Shown here piece by piece: positions 25,601 to 33,666 of a stretch of 64,000 bases of DNA. Made by a program: the position numbers and the translations under genes. Source of the stretch: Scytolyngbya sp. HA4215-MV1 (GTDB taxonomy: Bacteria; Cyanobacteriota; Cyanobacteriia; Leptolyngbyales; Leptolyngbyaceae); assembly GCA_019359045.1 (NCBI GenBank), contig JAHHIA010000007.1, forward strand, positions 1 to 64,000, written 5' to 3'. Positions within the stretch are counted from its first letter, which is position 1. The number at the start of each line of letters is the position of its first letter. Under the pieces are notes generated by a model. That model searched no databases, had not been told where the DNA came from, and saw only the letters and a program-made list of their open reading frames with translations.

Positions 25601-26748
25601 AAATGTTCAACTAAGCGCGTCATTCGGCGACCGATCGCCTCAGGGAGTTCACCCTCGCCTTGAGAGGAAAGGACACCTAACCAATCTGCCAACAACTCTG
25701 GCAGGGGAGGCGCATTTCGGAGCGATCGCCAGATCACAAACGCAAACGCAGCCTTAACCCGTTCTGCCAGCTTGATAGATAAGGCTGTTTTACCGATCCC
25801 ACCCATACCAATCAAAGTGATTAGACGGCAACGATCGTCCCCAATCCAGCGTTCCAGGATTTCCAGTTCCTTCGAGCGTCCGTAGAACACAGAAACATCC
25901 ATCGCTTCGCCCCAATCTTGCTTACCGTTGTTTGATGAAAGCGTTGGCGTGTCTGGCTGTGGATTCAGGGGAAGAACAGGCGCGGATTGGGGGGAAGCCG
26001 GGGGAGCGATATGATAAAGCGGCAGGGGGTCTTGCAGTCCCTTGAGTTGCCGCTCACCGAGGTAGTCGGCTGACACTGGAAGATGAGCTTTGACCACATC
26101 GTATACAGACTGAGACAAGCAAATGCCACCGGGGGAAGCCTGGGTCTGTAAGCGAGCAGCCAGATTAACACGGCTGCCCATCACGTCATTATCGTTGTAC
26201 ACCACATCCCCCAGGTCGATGCCAATGCGATGCTGCAAAATCTCTGTAGCAGGCAGAGCTGCAGCGGTTTCTGCTAGAGTCTGTTGGATTGAGATCGCAC
26301 AAAGTACTGCTTGCTCGGCACTATTGAAATAGAGCAGCAAGCCATCCCCCAGACTTTTTAGCACGCGTCCGGCGAACTGCTGGCAAAGGGTTTGCATCTG
26401 TTGCAAGTCTCGCTGCACTAGTGTCAGAGTATGATGCTCATTCGCTGCCATTTGCGGGGTGAATGAGACGACATCCGTAAAAACGATCGCTGCCAGGGTA
26501 CGTTGACTTAGGGGATCGTTGAGTTCTGCATTGAGGTCTGCGATCGCGTCACAGTCTAACGACAGCTTTTCGCACAGTTCCAGGAAGGTGGCGCGATCGA
26601 CGGGTTTGCCCGTCAGGAAGTTGCTGATGGTTGCCAGGGACAGCCCACTCTCTTCCGCTAGGGCGCGCTGGCTAGAAAAGCCACTGCGACGGACTGCAAG
26701 TTTGACGGTATTGATGCACGCCGGACGCACCCTGAGTGACCTGGACAT
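22642..26748 (-). CDS. HTH - adenylate cyclase - NB-ARC - WD40 fusion protein
   Basis: A 1368-residue protein from ATG 26748, which has GAGG six bases upstream; ATGs at 26772 and 26790 are alternatives. Order: XRE-like HTH (about 10-70, QRALAEESGLSLATISNFLTG); class III nucleotide cyclase (about 85-250) with FTDVVSFT, LKSLGDGLLLYF and DVMGSRVNLAARL, i.e. both metal Asp, the ATP-selecting Lys/Asp pair and the transition-state Asn/Arg; NB-ARC STAND module with GMGGIGKT near 314 and LLVLDNVE; a pentapeptide-like stretch; and 14 WD40 repeats (about 748-1340). Predicted: ligand sensing by WD40, NTP-driven oligomerisation, cAMP synthesis. Single-gene unit. Confidence 0.88.
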   Translation of the reverse strand: MSRSLRVRPACINTVKLAVRRSGFSSQRALAEESGLSLATISNFLTGKPVDRATFLELCEKLSLDCDAIADLNAELNDPLSQRTLAAIVFTDVVSFTPQMAANEHHTLTLVQRDLQQMQTLCQQFAGRVLKSLGDGLLLYFNSAEQAVLCAISIQQTLAETAAALPATEILQHRIGIDLGDVVYNDNDVMGSRVNLAARLQTQASPGGICLSQSVYDVVKAHLPVSADYLGERQLKGLQDPLPLYHIAPPASPQSAPVLPLNPQPDTPTLSSNNGKQDWGEAMDVSVFYGRSKELEILERWIGDDRCRLITLIGMGGIGKTALSIKLAERVKAAFAFVIWRSLRNAPPLPELLADWLGVLSSQGEGELPEAIGRRMTRLVEHLQHSRCLLVLDNVESILCTGDRAGSYREGYEDYAQFFQSVGESRHQSCLVLTSREKPGGLNAKEGKTLPIRSLRLAGLDPENAQAILKEKGFSSLETHTRTLIDYYSGNPLALKIASTTIQELFDGDVAQFLEQGSVVFGDISDLLEQQFNRLTVLEQQMMYWLAIEREWASLSTLREDLVSPAAPRALLESLESLQQRSLIEKMISPLTGKIAMFTQQPVVMEYVTERLIEHISRELMQGNFALFDSHALSKAQTKDYLRNTQARLILKPVLAQLQMHLGNQVAVKQQLDQTLSILKARPSQLPGYAAGNLLNLFSQLDVNLSGYDFSHLTVWQVYLQGVNLHGVNFAHADLTKSVFTQTLGDILAVAFSPDGTLLAIGIDRNLLLWHIADQRQIAILEGHSAWVRCVAFSPDGKILASGSIDQTIRLWDGQSGQCLKTLQGHTSSIQTIAFSPNGQQLASGSNDPVIRLWDLSTWQCIQTLQGHRDRILTVIFCPDQQTLISTSDDQTIRFWQLPSGECTQTITTHVNWMLSTALSPDGTTLVTGSDEQRVKFWNVQTGECVGTLLDEKTKIWAVAFSADGQFLATGSEDKTIRVWDVTTRQCLKIFQGHTYRVWLVNFSPDGRTLVSSGDDQTVRIWEIQSSQCLTTIESYSNWITSIAFSPDDRRLASGSKDQRIRLWDIETGQCIKIQAGHSDVVTSVAFSPDGKWFASGSDDHTIQLWNAHTSEWLKTFWGHRDWVQTIAFSPIDLSLPSGMGHLLASGSGDKTIKLWDVRSGECLKTLVGHRQRVKSVAMSPQGRTIASGSDDHSVKIWDVNTGDCLQTLQGHTDWVLSVAYSPDGKWLASGSGDRTIKLWNLQTGACVRTWQAHTHRVRSIAFSPDGATLASGSEDCQVKLWDGLTGACLQTLTGHQQIVWMVTFNHKGGIITSCSEDGSIRIWDSKTGACLKILSVDRPYEGMTITGAIGLTPAQRSTLTALGAINV

Positions 26749-26933
26749 GGTTGACCTCAAAGCTGCTTTCATCCTATACGTACCTGTCAAATAAAAAATG
26801 AGTCCAAGCCATGATTCTTGGTTTCAAGGATCAAAGCAATTAGGGCTCCTGGCTGATTCCAGTCAGATCACGTAGGTAGTGAAAGGGATCTCTGACTGCA
26901 AAATGAGTGAATGCTTGGGGGATAGTCCATCCC

Positions 26934-27140
26934 TCAAACCGTGATACGGTTGAACACGCACAGGACTTTATCGGGACAACTGGGCACCGGGATGGGTTTG
27001 CTCCAGGCACCCGCTTCAGTTACGCCCAGGGTGTGTTGGCGTAAGATGTACGCTTTGACATTGTCCTCGGTGCCAATGACGAGAAGGGTGAGGATACGCG
27101 GATCGGGGTTGATTTGGATGGGGGAAGAAAGGTCAGTCAT
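26934..27140 (-). CDS. 68-aa hypothetical protein
   Basis: Start at ATG 27140 (MTDLSSPIQINPDPRILTLL), with GGAG 12 bases upstream. The longer frame to 27197 begins with an unlikely N-terminus. It contains VIGTEDNVKAYILRQHTLGV and CPDKVLCVFNRITV and looks like a small soluble domain. I do not recognise the family. It lies downstream of the 21-bp repeat tract and upstream of nothing obvious on its strand. Confidence 0.5.
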   Translation of the reverse strand: MTDLSSPIQINPDPRILTLLVIGTEDNVKAYILRQHTLGVTEAGAWSKPIPVPSCPDKVLCVFNRITV

Positions 27141-27467
27141 TTTTGTGGTTTCACTCCATTGGGGTAAACCAAAGCCACCCTGCTGCTTTCTTGCCATGGC
27201 AAAGTCAGGGTGGCTAGTGGAGTGTTAAACTGCCCTCTAGCCCTCCGAACTGGTCACGCAGTTTTGAGGGTCAGTCGCCTGTTGCTGTTGGTAGCAGCGG
27301 CAGGTGACGCTTTGGTTGCGGATATTGTTGGTAATGAGAAACAACCGTACTGGAGAACGAGACTTTTTGCAAGTGTTTTTTGACACAGATTTACACGGTG
27401 GAGTGTAAATCTGCAACGGGTTGCATCGCCAAGTCGAAGGTTCCGATTCCAGGCTCGGCTGTTCGAG

Positions 27468-27677
27468 TTCTGAGGTCAAAGTTTCAAGCTCTGAGGTCAA
27501 AGTTTCGAGTTCCGAGGTCGAAGTTTCAAGCTCTGAGGTCAAAGTTTCGAGTTCTGAGGTCGAAATTCCAGGCTTTGCAGGCGAAGTTTCAGGTTCTGAA
27601 GTCGGAATTCCAGGCTTTGAGGTCGAAGTTTCAGGTTCTGAGGTTGGAATTCTGGGTTCTGAGGTTGAAAAATCAGG
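27468..27677. repeat. 21-bp tandem repeat array (10 units)
   Basis: Ten 21-base units close to TTCTGAGGTCGAAGTTTCAAG (with CTCTGAGGTCAAAGTTTCGAG variants). All frames stay open because of the period, producing ORFs such as SSEVKV(S) heptads on plus (27421-27696) and SELETLT heptads on minus (27237-27761). I cannot show that either is translated. Periods match the two arrays behind the MNT-HepT modules, but the unit sequence is different. Confidence 0.75.
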
Positions 27678-27715
27678 AGTAGAGGACGATCTCTGATTGT
27701 TCTTTTGCGATCGTC

Positions 27716-28479
27716 TCACCACTTTGATGGCACATCTGGATGCAATTGGTCTTCCTGCCACGACAGAGGGTTATTTTGGATATATTGCCGTAGACGGTGT
27801 AGAGATTCCTCATTGCGAATCATGTGTTCGTAATAATTGCGCTGCCACATGATGATTCCTGACGATCGCTGGATGCGATTCCTGGCTCGACTGGTCACCG
27901 ATTTAAAATTCAAAACGATCGCCCCCACCGACCCCGCAACTAACCGTGGCTGTAGGGGCGTGGCATTCGGCAAATGATTTTTGGTTTTGTCCACCATTCC
28001 CCGCCCGAATGCCACGCCCGGTTCGGATGGTTCGCCATCAGGCACCCCCATCACCAAATGTGCCCGTAGGGGCGCGGCATTCGGCAAATAATTTTTGGTT
28101 TTGTCCACCATTCCCCGCCCGAATGCCACGCCCGGTTCGGATGGGTTGGGATTGGGCGTGGCATTGGAATCACCGTTAAATCCTCATCCAATGCCGCGCC
28201 CCTACCGGGATTGGTCAAAACCAAAATGCCGTGGATGTGGTTGGGCATGACCACAAAGGCATCGAGGGTGAGATGAGGGAAATGGGACGGCAGGCGTTGC
28301 CAATAGGCGTTGACCATTTGCCCCAAGGCATTCAATTGCATTTCACCGTTGACGATGGCACCGAAGAGGCATTGTCGTTGACGGGTGCAGAGGGTGATGA
28401 AATAGGCACCGGGAGCGGTGTAATTGTATTCCTGCAACCGAATTGAACGTCTGTGATGTTTGTCTGGGTCGTATTTCAC
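27716..28479 (-). pseudogene. REP-associated tyrosine transposase (RAYT), frameshifted
   Basis: The N-terminal half (28479 down to about 28150) encodes a Y1/IS200-type HUH transposase: GAYFITLCTRQRQCLFG and VVMPNHIHGILVL with the H-x-H metal site. The C-terminal half, including the catalytic tyrosine region (GIIMWQRNYYEHMIRNEESL) and HRLRQYIQNNP, lies in a different frame (27716 to about 28129). Between the halves are three REP palindromes and a 114-bp in-frame direct repeat. The shift occurs inside this repeat zone, so the enzyme is probably inactive as written. RAYTs are thought to mobilise REP hairpins, which here lie inside the gene. Confidence 0.8.
27952..28205. repeat. Three REP palindromes inside the RAYT gene
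   Basis: Palindrome 1 has arms GGGCGTGGCATTCGG (27956-27970) and its exact complement (28005-28019). Palindrome 2 repeats it with one change (about 28070-28133). Palindrome 3 uses GGGCGTGGCATTGGA (28154-28168) and TCCAATGCCGCGCCC (28187-28201). Units 1 and 2 are spaced exactly 114 bp (38 codons) and share about 85 nearly identical bases. GTAGGGGCG outer flanks are typical of cyanobacterial REPs. Confidence 0.85.
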
Positions 28480-28811
28480 GAGATTCTACCAATGCACCTG
28501 ATTGATAGAATTCCCGTTTATGGGATGGAGATATGAGAACTTCGGGCAGGGGAGATCGCTGGCTGGGATTTCTGCTGTGAAGCGGTATGCTGCGGGCTGG
28601 AGAACGTACAGCTAGTATTCGGAGGTTGAAGGGTGAGAGTTGAAGGACGATCGCTTCTAAGACAAAGCATCTGCTCCAAAGCAGCATTGCCGAGTTTTGG
28701 GGTTTAATGGGAAGAGTAAGCTAGATATGTTTGAACCTAAGTACTTTTACCCAGCACCTAGAAGGCAATCGCCCCTATATCATTTTTTCTTAAAAGAGGT
28801 ATTTCTAGTTT
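28480..28811. other. Intergenic region before the DUF262 operon
   Basis: About 330 bases, divergent between the RAYT gene and the DUF262 gene. AGAGGT before the DUF262 ATG serves as ribosome site. I see no clear operator or supported ORF. Confidence 0.45.
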
Positions 28812-30062
28812 ATGGATGTCAATCAGCAGCAAGCGGAAAATCTTGATGAAACCTCTTTAGGCGATCTGAGCCAAAACAAAAATTTTGAGGACAATGATAC
28901 AGGTATTGAAATCGAAGAGGAAGAAATTGTAGAACCCTTCGATCCCACTAAAATTAAGATTGACGCTAGACAAATAACTATTGATTTAGTTCTTAACAGG
29001 ATTAGATTTGGCGAAATCGAGCTTTCACCTGATTTTCAACGTGAATCTAATATTTGGAATGATACAGCTAAAAGTAGATTGATTGAGTCTATGCTCATTC
29101 GTATACCACTGCCAGCATTTTACATTGATGCAACTGATGAAGATAAGTGGGTGGTAATTGATGGGCAGCAACGCTTAACAACTGTTAAGCAGTTTGTGAT
29201 TGGTGGCCTTAATGGTGAAAAAGATCAAGTTAATGAAGATAAAGAAAAATTTAGACTGTCCAAATTAGAGTTCTTAACTCAGTTTAATGGTAAAAGCTAT
29301 GACGAGCTTCCTAGAAACTATCAGCGACGAATAAATGAGACTCAAATAACAATTTATTTAATTGAAAAGGGCACTCCAGAGGAGCTAAAGTTTAATATTT
29401 TTAGACGCATTAATACTGGTGGCTTACCTTTATCATCTCAGGAAATTCGTCATGCTCTTAATCAGGGGAAAGTAACTAAATTCTTGGAAAAACTGGCTGT
29501 GTCGAAAGAATTTAAGAAGGCAACTGCAAATGGCGTTCCAGATAAACGTATGGCAGCCCGTGAAGTTGTTTTACGTTTCCTGGCATTTAAGATTACTCCT
29601 TTTCCTCAATACAATGCTACAGAGCTTGACACATTCTTAAACGGTGCAATGAAAACGATGAATTACATGTCTGATGAAGATCTTGAAAGACTTGAGAGAG
29701 ATTTTTTAAGGACAATGTTGATCGCGGCAGACATATTTGGTAATGATGCTTTTCGCAAACGTTTTGATAGGAAGGCTACAAGATCGCAGGTTAATAAAGC
29801 TCTTTTTGAATCCTGGTCAGTGAATTTAAGCTCACTTAATGACCGCCGAGTTCAAAAGCTAAAGTCTAGAAAAAACCTTCTTCTGAATGAATTTATTAAG
29901 CTAATGAATGAGGATCTTTACTTCGTTAATTCTATTTCGCAGGGAACAGGAGATATTAGAAAAGTTAAATACCGATTTAGTAAAATTCAAGAATTAATTA
30001 GCGAAGTCTTAGAGGCTGAAATAGAAGTGGCAATGAGTTTGTTTGATGTCAAGTATGATTAA
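28812..30062 (+). CDS. DUF262 (GmrSD/ParB-like) domain protein
   Basis: A 416-residue protein with an acidic N-terminal tail followed by the DUF262 core. Visible motifs are ITIDLVLNRIRFGEIELSPDFQRE, IRIPLPAFYIDA and WVVIDGQQRLTTVKQFV, the last being the DGQQR signature of the ParB/GmrS-like nucleotidase fold. NIFRRINTGGLPLSSQEIRH follows. DUF262 domains act in GmrSD-type restriction of modified DNA, but the DUF1524 HNH partner domain is absent here. Instead the gene overlaps an AAA ATPase gene by a few bases, and a third gene follows, defining an operon of putative defence function. Confidence 0.85.
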   Translation: MDVNQQQAENLDETSLGDLSQNKNFEDNDTGIEIEEEEIVEPFDPTKIKIDARQITIDLVLNRIRFGEIELSPDFQRESNIWNDTAKSRLIESMLIRIPLPAFYIDATDEDKWVVIDGQQRLTTVKQFVIGGLNGEKDQVNEDKEKFRLSKLEFLTQFNGKSYDELPRNYQRRINETQITIYLIEKGTPEELKFNIFRRINTGGLPLSSQEIRHALNQGKVTKFLEKLAVSKEFKKATANGVPDKRMAAREVVLRFLAFKITPFPQYNATELDTFLNGAMKTMNYMSDEDLERLERDFLRTMLIAADIFGNDAFRKRFDRKATRSQVNKALFESWSVNLSSLNDRRVQKLKSRKNLLLNEFIKLMNEDLYFVNSISQGTGDIRKVKYRFSKIQELISEVLEAEIEVAMSLFDVKYD

Positions 30063-31182
30063 TTCGGTGGAATTGTTAAACTTTAAATGTTTTGAAAACC
30101 AGAGCTTTGAACTTAGAAAAATCACTCTACTGACAGGACTTAATAGCTCTGGGAAATCATCTTTCATTCAATCATTACTGTTACTGCGGCAATCATATTA
30201 CCAGGACCTATTGCCAGATGTAGGTTTAGCATTGAATGGCGATCTTATTACGATTGGTACAGCCCAAGATGCACTATTTGAAGGCGCAGCGCTGCTTGAG
30301 GATGCAGTGGAAGATCAAATTGGCTTTAGAATTACTTGGCAAGATGGGCAAAGAGGGGAATGGTTATTTAACTATGACCGAGTAGCTGATGTACTGAGTT
30401 TAGCCTCACAACCTACCACATCTGAAATTTACAACACTAGCCTTTTTAGTAACACTTTTCACTATCTCACAGCTGAGCGTATTGGACCTCGCCCGTTTTT
30501 TGAAACATCTGAATTTCAAGTGCGTCAACGTAAGCAAATCGGTACTAGAGGCGAGTATGCCGCTCATTTTTTGTCGGTTTACAGAGATGAACATATTCCG
30601 AATTCTATCTTGAGTCATCCGAAAGCCGAATCTTCTAGTTTGATTGAGCAAGTAAGAGCTTGGATGGGAGAGGTAAGTCCGGGTACAAAGATCGAAAGAA
30701 AACTTAGTCCAGATATGGGTTTAGTGAGTTTGCAGTTTTCTTACGGACTTAGTAACCCTTACCGAGCAACTAACGTTGGATTTGGTATTACTTACACGCT
30801 CCCAATCCTCTTAGCAATTCTCGCCTCTCCTCCCGGTACGCTTATCTTGCTTGAAAACCCCGAAGCTCATCTTCATCCTAAAGGACAGTCAATGATGGGA
30901 CATTTGCTAGCACTTGCAGCAAGTTGTGGTGTTCAGGTTGTTGTAGAAACACATAGCGATCATGTTCTAAATGGCATTCGCCTTGCTGTTCACGGAGGCA
31001 AAATTAACCCAGAGGATGTCTGCTTACACTTTTTCCGGCGCATTGAAGAGAATGATCAGGCTCTTACCCAGGTTGTCACGCCTCAAATTGATCGAAATGG
31101 TCGGATCAACCAGTGGCCCGATGGATTCTTTGATGAATGGGATAAAAGCCTAGATGCCTTACTAGAACCAGCACAGGAGTAA
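30055..31182 (+). CDS. AAA (DUF3696/OLD-like) ATPase of the DUF262 operon
   Basis: About 375 residues from ATG 30055 (MINSVELLNFKCFENQ), which overlaps the DUF262 stop; ATG 30046 or TTG 30043 are alternatives. Walker A is GLNSSGKSS near 25. A large insert follows, then the ABC-type ending LILLENPEAHLHPKGQSMM (Walker B with acidic residue) and VVVETHSDHVLNGIRLA (switch His). This is the SMC-like ATPase core of AAA_15/DUF3696 proteins, which in several defence systems pairs with a nuclease or effector. No TOPRIM nuclease domain is fused, so the effector must be one of the flanking proteins. Confidence 0.85.
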   Translation: MINSVELLNFKCFENQSFELRKITLLTGLNSSGKSSFIQSLLLLRQSYYQDLLPDVGLALNGDLITIGTAQDALFEGAALLEDAVEDQIGFRITWQDGQRGEWLFNYDRVADVLSLASQPTTSEIYNTSLFSNTFHYLTAERIGPRPFFETSEFQVRQRKQIGTRGEYAAHFLSVYRDEHIPNSILSHPKAESSSLIEQVRAWMGEVSPGTKIERKLSPDMGLVSLQFSYGLSNPYRATNVGFGITYTLPILLAILASPPGTLILLENPEAHLHPKGQSMMGHLLALAASCGVQVVVETHSDHVLNGIRLAVHGGKINPEDVCLHFFRRIEENDQALTQVVTPQIDRNGRINQWPDGFFDEWDKSLDALLEPAQE

Positions 31183-31185
31183 AGC

Positions 31186-32139
31186 ATGGCTCTAGACATT
31201 GTTTTAAATGAATTGTCTTTGCAATCTCCTGCTTCTGACACCTTAACTGCTCGAATGTGGTTGTCTGATTTTATTCAAACCATAAGAGCTATAAAAGCTC
31301 AAGCTGGTAGGCAAGCAATTCTCCGAACGCAATATGATTTTCACAACATCTTACTGGCACCTGATTATCCTTTACGACGTTGGTTGAACGATAGCGAAGT
31401 CGATCGTGAAGAACAGAGATTCATCAGAACCCTCGCAACAAAAGCTCCTTTCTCCCAAGATGTTCTAGATGCTGAAGTTCAAGCAATTGAAGGTAATATT
31501 GGCTCTTGTGAGTTTCGCTATCAAGGGCAGCAAGCGATCGGTTTGGGTGTCGCTTGCATACTCGACATAATTCCAGTGAGCTTAACTTCAAAACCTTGCT
31601 GGGATTGTAGCTATTTAGATTTAGATGTAATACGTATTGATGGAGACGATGAAAAAATAACAACCGTCCATGCAAGCCGTAAAGAACATTTGCAGGATCA
31701 CATTGAGTGGATCAAGTCTCGACTGCTTAGAGGAATTCACGATGGTTTAACACTTTGGAACAATAGAAATGAGCTGTTTCCCAATTTACAGTTTTGTGAT
31801 TCTGTTGGTGAGCAGCTAAAGGCTCTTCGTGTTGGGAATGTAATGTTAAATCCTATTGAAAAGAGATTGTTTGATTTGCAAGAGTACGCTGTATCCTGGG
31901 TAACAGGTGCTTTTGATTCAGACAACATTGCTTGTAAAGCTACTCTTGAAAGTGAAGCAACATTGAACCAATACTCACAGGAGCGAACTTTTGCCTGTCC
32001 CGATGGTCAAGACCGTGTTTTTAGCTGGCACGTTCGACTTACACCTTTGGCTTGGCGAATCCATTTTTATCCAAGTCAATCAGGAAAAATAATTATTGGA
32101 TACATTGGTCATCATTTACGTACAGCTAGATTCAAATAA
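31186..32139 (+). CDS. 317-aa protein of unknown family, third gene of the DUF262 operon
   Basis: Starts 3 nt after the ATPase stop. The N-terminal half is alpha/beta with no recognised motif. A pair of cysteines occurs in KPCWDCSYLDLDVI near 140. The C-terminal 70 residues (FSWHVRLTPLAWRIHFYPSQ, GKIIIGYIGHHL) have the spacing of a small beta-sheet with arginines and a final GHHL, reminiscent of RelE-type RNase toxins; this is a weak impression only. Tight coupling implies it acts with the DUF262 and ATPase proteins, possibly as effector or target recogniser. Confidence 0.7.
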   Translation: MALDIVLNELSLQSPASDTLTARMWLSDFIQTIRAIKAQAGRQAILRTQYDFHNILLAPDYPLRRWLNDSEVDREEQRFIRTLATKAPFSQDVLDAEVQAIEGNIGSCEFRYQGQQAIGLGVACILDIIPVSLTSKPCWDCSYLDLDVIRIDGDDEKITTVHASRKEHLQDHIEWIKSRLLRGIHDGLTLWNNRNELFPNLQFCDSVGEQLKALRVGNVMLNPIEKRLFDLQEYAVSWVTGAFDSDNIACKATLESEATLNQYSQERTFACPDGQDRVFSWHVRLTPLAWRIHFYPSQSGKIIIGYIGHHLRTARFK

Positions 32140-32192
32140 TGTAATCATTTTTGTCTTAAGTAAGGGAAATATGACCTGGCGTGGAGGAGGTG

Positions 32193-32528
32193 ATGACTAC
32201 TCAAATGCAAACGATGCTTACCGATCGCTGCCACATCACACAATTGCAAATCATCGACTTCTGTCAACGATGGCATATCACCGAATTTACCGTGTTTGGC
32301 TCCATCCTGCGAGATGACTTTCGCGATGACAGCGACATCGATGTTTTAGTCACCCTGACTCCCAATCATGGCTTAAATCTCTTTGATTGGATCGATATGC
32401 AGCAAGAGCTGGAGACGCTCTTCAACCGTCGGGTTGATTTAGTAGACAAACGCGGACTAAAAAATCCCTACCGCCGCGCAGAAATTATGAACACTTGTCA
32501 AATCGTCTATGCAAGCCAACAACCGTGA
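32193..32528 (+). CDS. mntA: MntA-type nucleotidyltransferase antitoxin, second copy
   Basis: Start at ATG 32193, directly after a strong GGAGGAGGTG ribosome site; the frame opens at GTG 32181. The 111-residue protein has FGSILRDDFRDDSDIDVLVT, the GS..R...SD.D nucleotidyltransferase core. It is paralogous to 17136-17447 with the same CQRW.ITEF lead. It overlaps the downstream HepT-type gene by 20 nt. Since that toxin gene is frameshifted, this antitoxin may now lack its partner. Confidence 0.88.
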   Translation: MTTQMQTMLTDRCHITQLQIIDFCQRWHITEFTVFGSILRDDFRDDSDIDVLVTLTPNHGLNLFDWIDMQQELETLFNRRVDLVDKRGLKNPYRRAEIMNTCQIVYASQQP

Positions 32529-32870
32529 TGCTGCCTCTGCCTGGGACATGCTGCAAGCCATTTGTCACATTCAAGAATTTACCGCTGGTTTGCCCTTTGA
32601 TGGCTACCAGGCAAGCCTCCTGGTTCAAAGTGCAGTAGAAAGACAACTCGAAATCCTTGGAGAAACTGCCAGTCGAGTTTCTGATGGATTGCGACAAAGC
32701 CATCCCCAGATATTGATTGGCATAGAACTGTTGGCTTGCGGAACATCATCATTCATCGCTACGACGAAATCCAGCAAGACATTATCTGGAATATTATCAC
32801 AACAGAACTGGCAGCCCTTCTGATTCAGCTAGAACCCCTCCTACCACCTTTACCAGACGAGCCAGCATAG
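32509..32870 (+). pseudogene. hepT: HepT-type HEPN toxin with one-base frameshift
   Basis: The first 64 codons (AWDMLQAICHIQEFTAGLPF..., VERQLEILGETASRVSDGLR) encode a normal HEPN N-terminus up to SHP at about 32706. The RNase motif (VGLRNIIIHRYDEIQQD, an intact R-x4-H plus Tyr) and the C-terminus ending in TAG 32868-32870 lie one frame away. A single missing C in the CCCC run at 32704-32707 explains it. As written, a 104-aa truncated product without the active site would be made. It could be a sequencing error, an inactivating mutation or a phase-variable tract. Confidence 0.8.
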
Positions 32871-32968
32871 AGAGAGCGACAGAAAAAGCAATTTAAGTCT
32901 TGGCATGGACTCTGATAGCTGAGCGATCGCCCCTTAACCCTCACCGTTCAACTTCCGAGTTGGATCAG

Positions 32969-33135
32969 AACTGGTATCGTTACTTTGTACAAGCGATCGC
33001 CACTTCCATTGCAGCAGTCTTTACTCTTGCACAAGCTGTCCTTACTTCCGTTGAAACGGTCGTTACTTCCGCACAAGCTGTCCTTACTTCTGCACAAGCT
33101 GTCCTTACTTCCGCTTCAATTTTCGTTACAAACAA
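32969..33135 (+). repeat. 21-bp tandem repeat array (8 units) after the second MNT-HepT module
   Basis: Eight units approximate CAAGCTGTCCTTACTTCCGCA, the same consensus as the array behind the first module. Position relative to the toxin stop is also comparable (about 100 bp). The open frames (32900-33205 plus, 32980-33171 minus) follow from the period and are not called as genes. Confidence 0.75.
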
Positions 33136-33314
33136 GCTATTTTTTGTAGAACCTGCGATCGCTCCACTCATCCAGCTTGTGGGAGCGATCGCACCATTTC
33201 TTTAACCGCAATCACACACTCTGGAAACACCAGTGGCGAGATCGTCAACCCCTCGGACAAACCAGGGAGCGATCGATCGCCAGCTTATCTGTCCCATCAG
33301 TGTCAAACAGTCAT

Positions 33315-33666
33315 CTAAAACTGATCCGATTCATCCTTCAGCATCTGTTCAATTAATGGTTTGGGTATCTTTAAATCTTGCTGAACTGTATCCCATAAGA
33401 CTTCAAGATTCACTCCAAAATAGGAATGAATCAGCTTATCCCGCATTCCTGCAATGCTTTTCTAGGGAATAGTAGAATGTTGATCGCGCAATGGCTGAGG
33501 AATATATTTGCGGCTTCTCCAATGATCTCGATCGCCTGTATAACTCAAAGATCGTCTTCTGGTCATTCTGAAACTCAGTAAATGCCATCCCTGCAGCAAA
33601 TTGTTCTGCGATCGCAATTGTGTTCAAGATGTCCTGGAGATAGTCTTGAACATTACGCTGAGTCAA
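33315..33666 (-). pseudogene. Decayed DUF86 (HepT-like) HEPN toxin
   Basis: Fragments in three frames on the minus strand restore a DUF86 protein: MTQRNVQDYLQDILNTIAIA, then VIQAIEIIGEAA, then YIPQPLRDQHSTIP-stop-KSIAGMRDKLIHSYFGVN, with an intact R-x4-H (RDKLIH) and a C-terminus ending at 33315. There are two frameshifts, and a TAG sits where the family usually has Trp (IPW). It overlaps the preceding MNT remnant by ATGA, as in intact modules. It belongs to a different HepT subfamily from the other two modules. Confidence 0.75.

Noticed and set aside
27237-27761. Several overlapping ORFs (SELETLT- or SSEVKV-type heptads)
   Set aside because: Open in several frames at once because of the 21-bp period; there is no independent evidence to pick one as coding.
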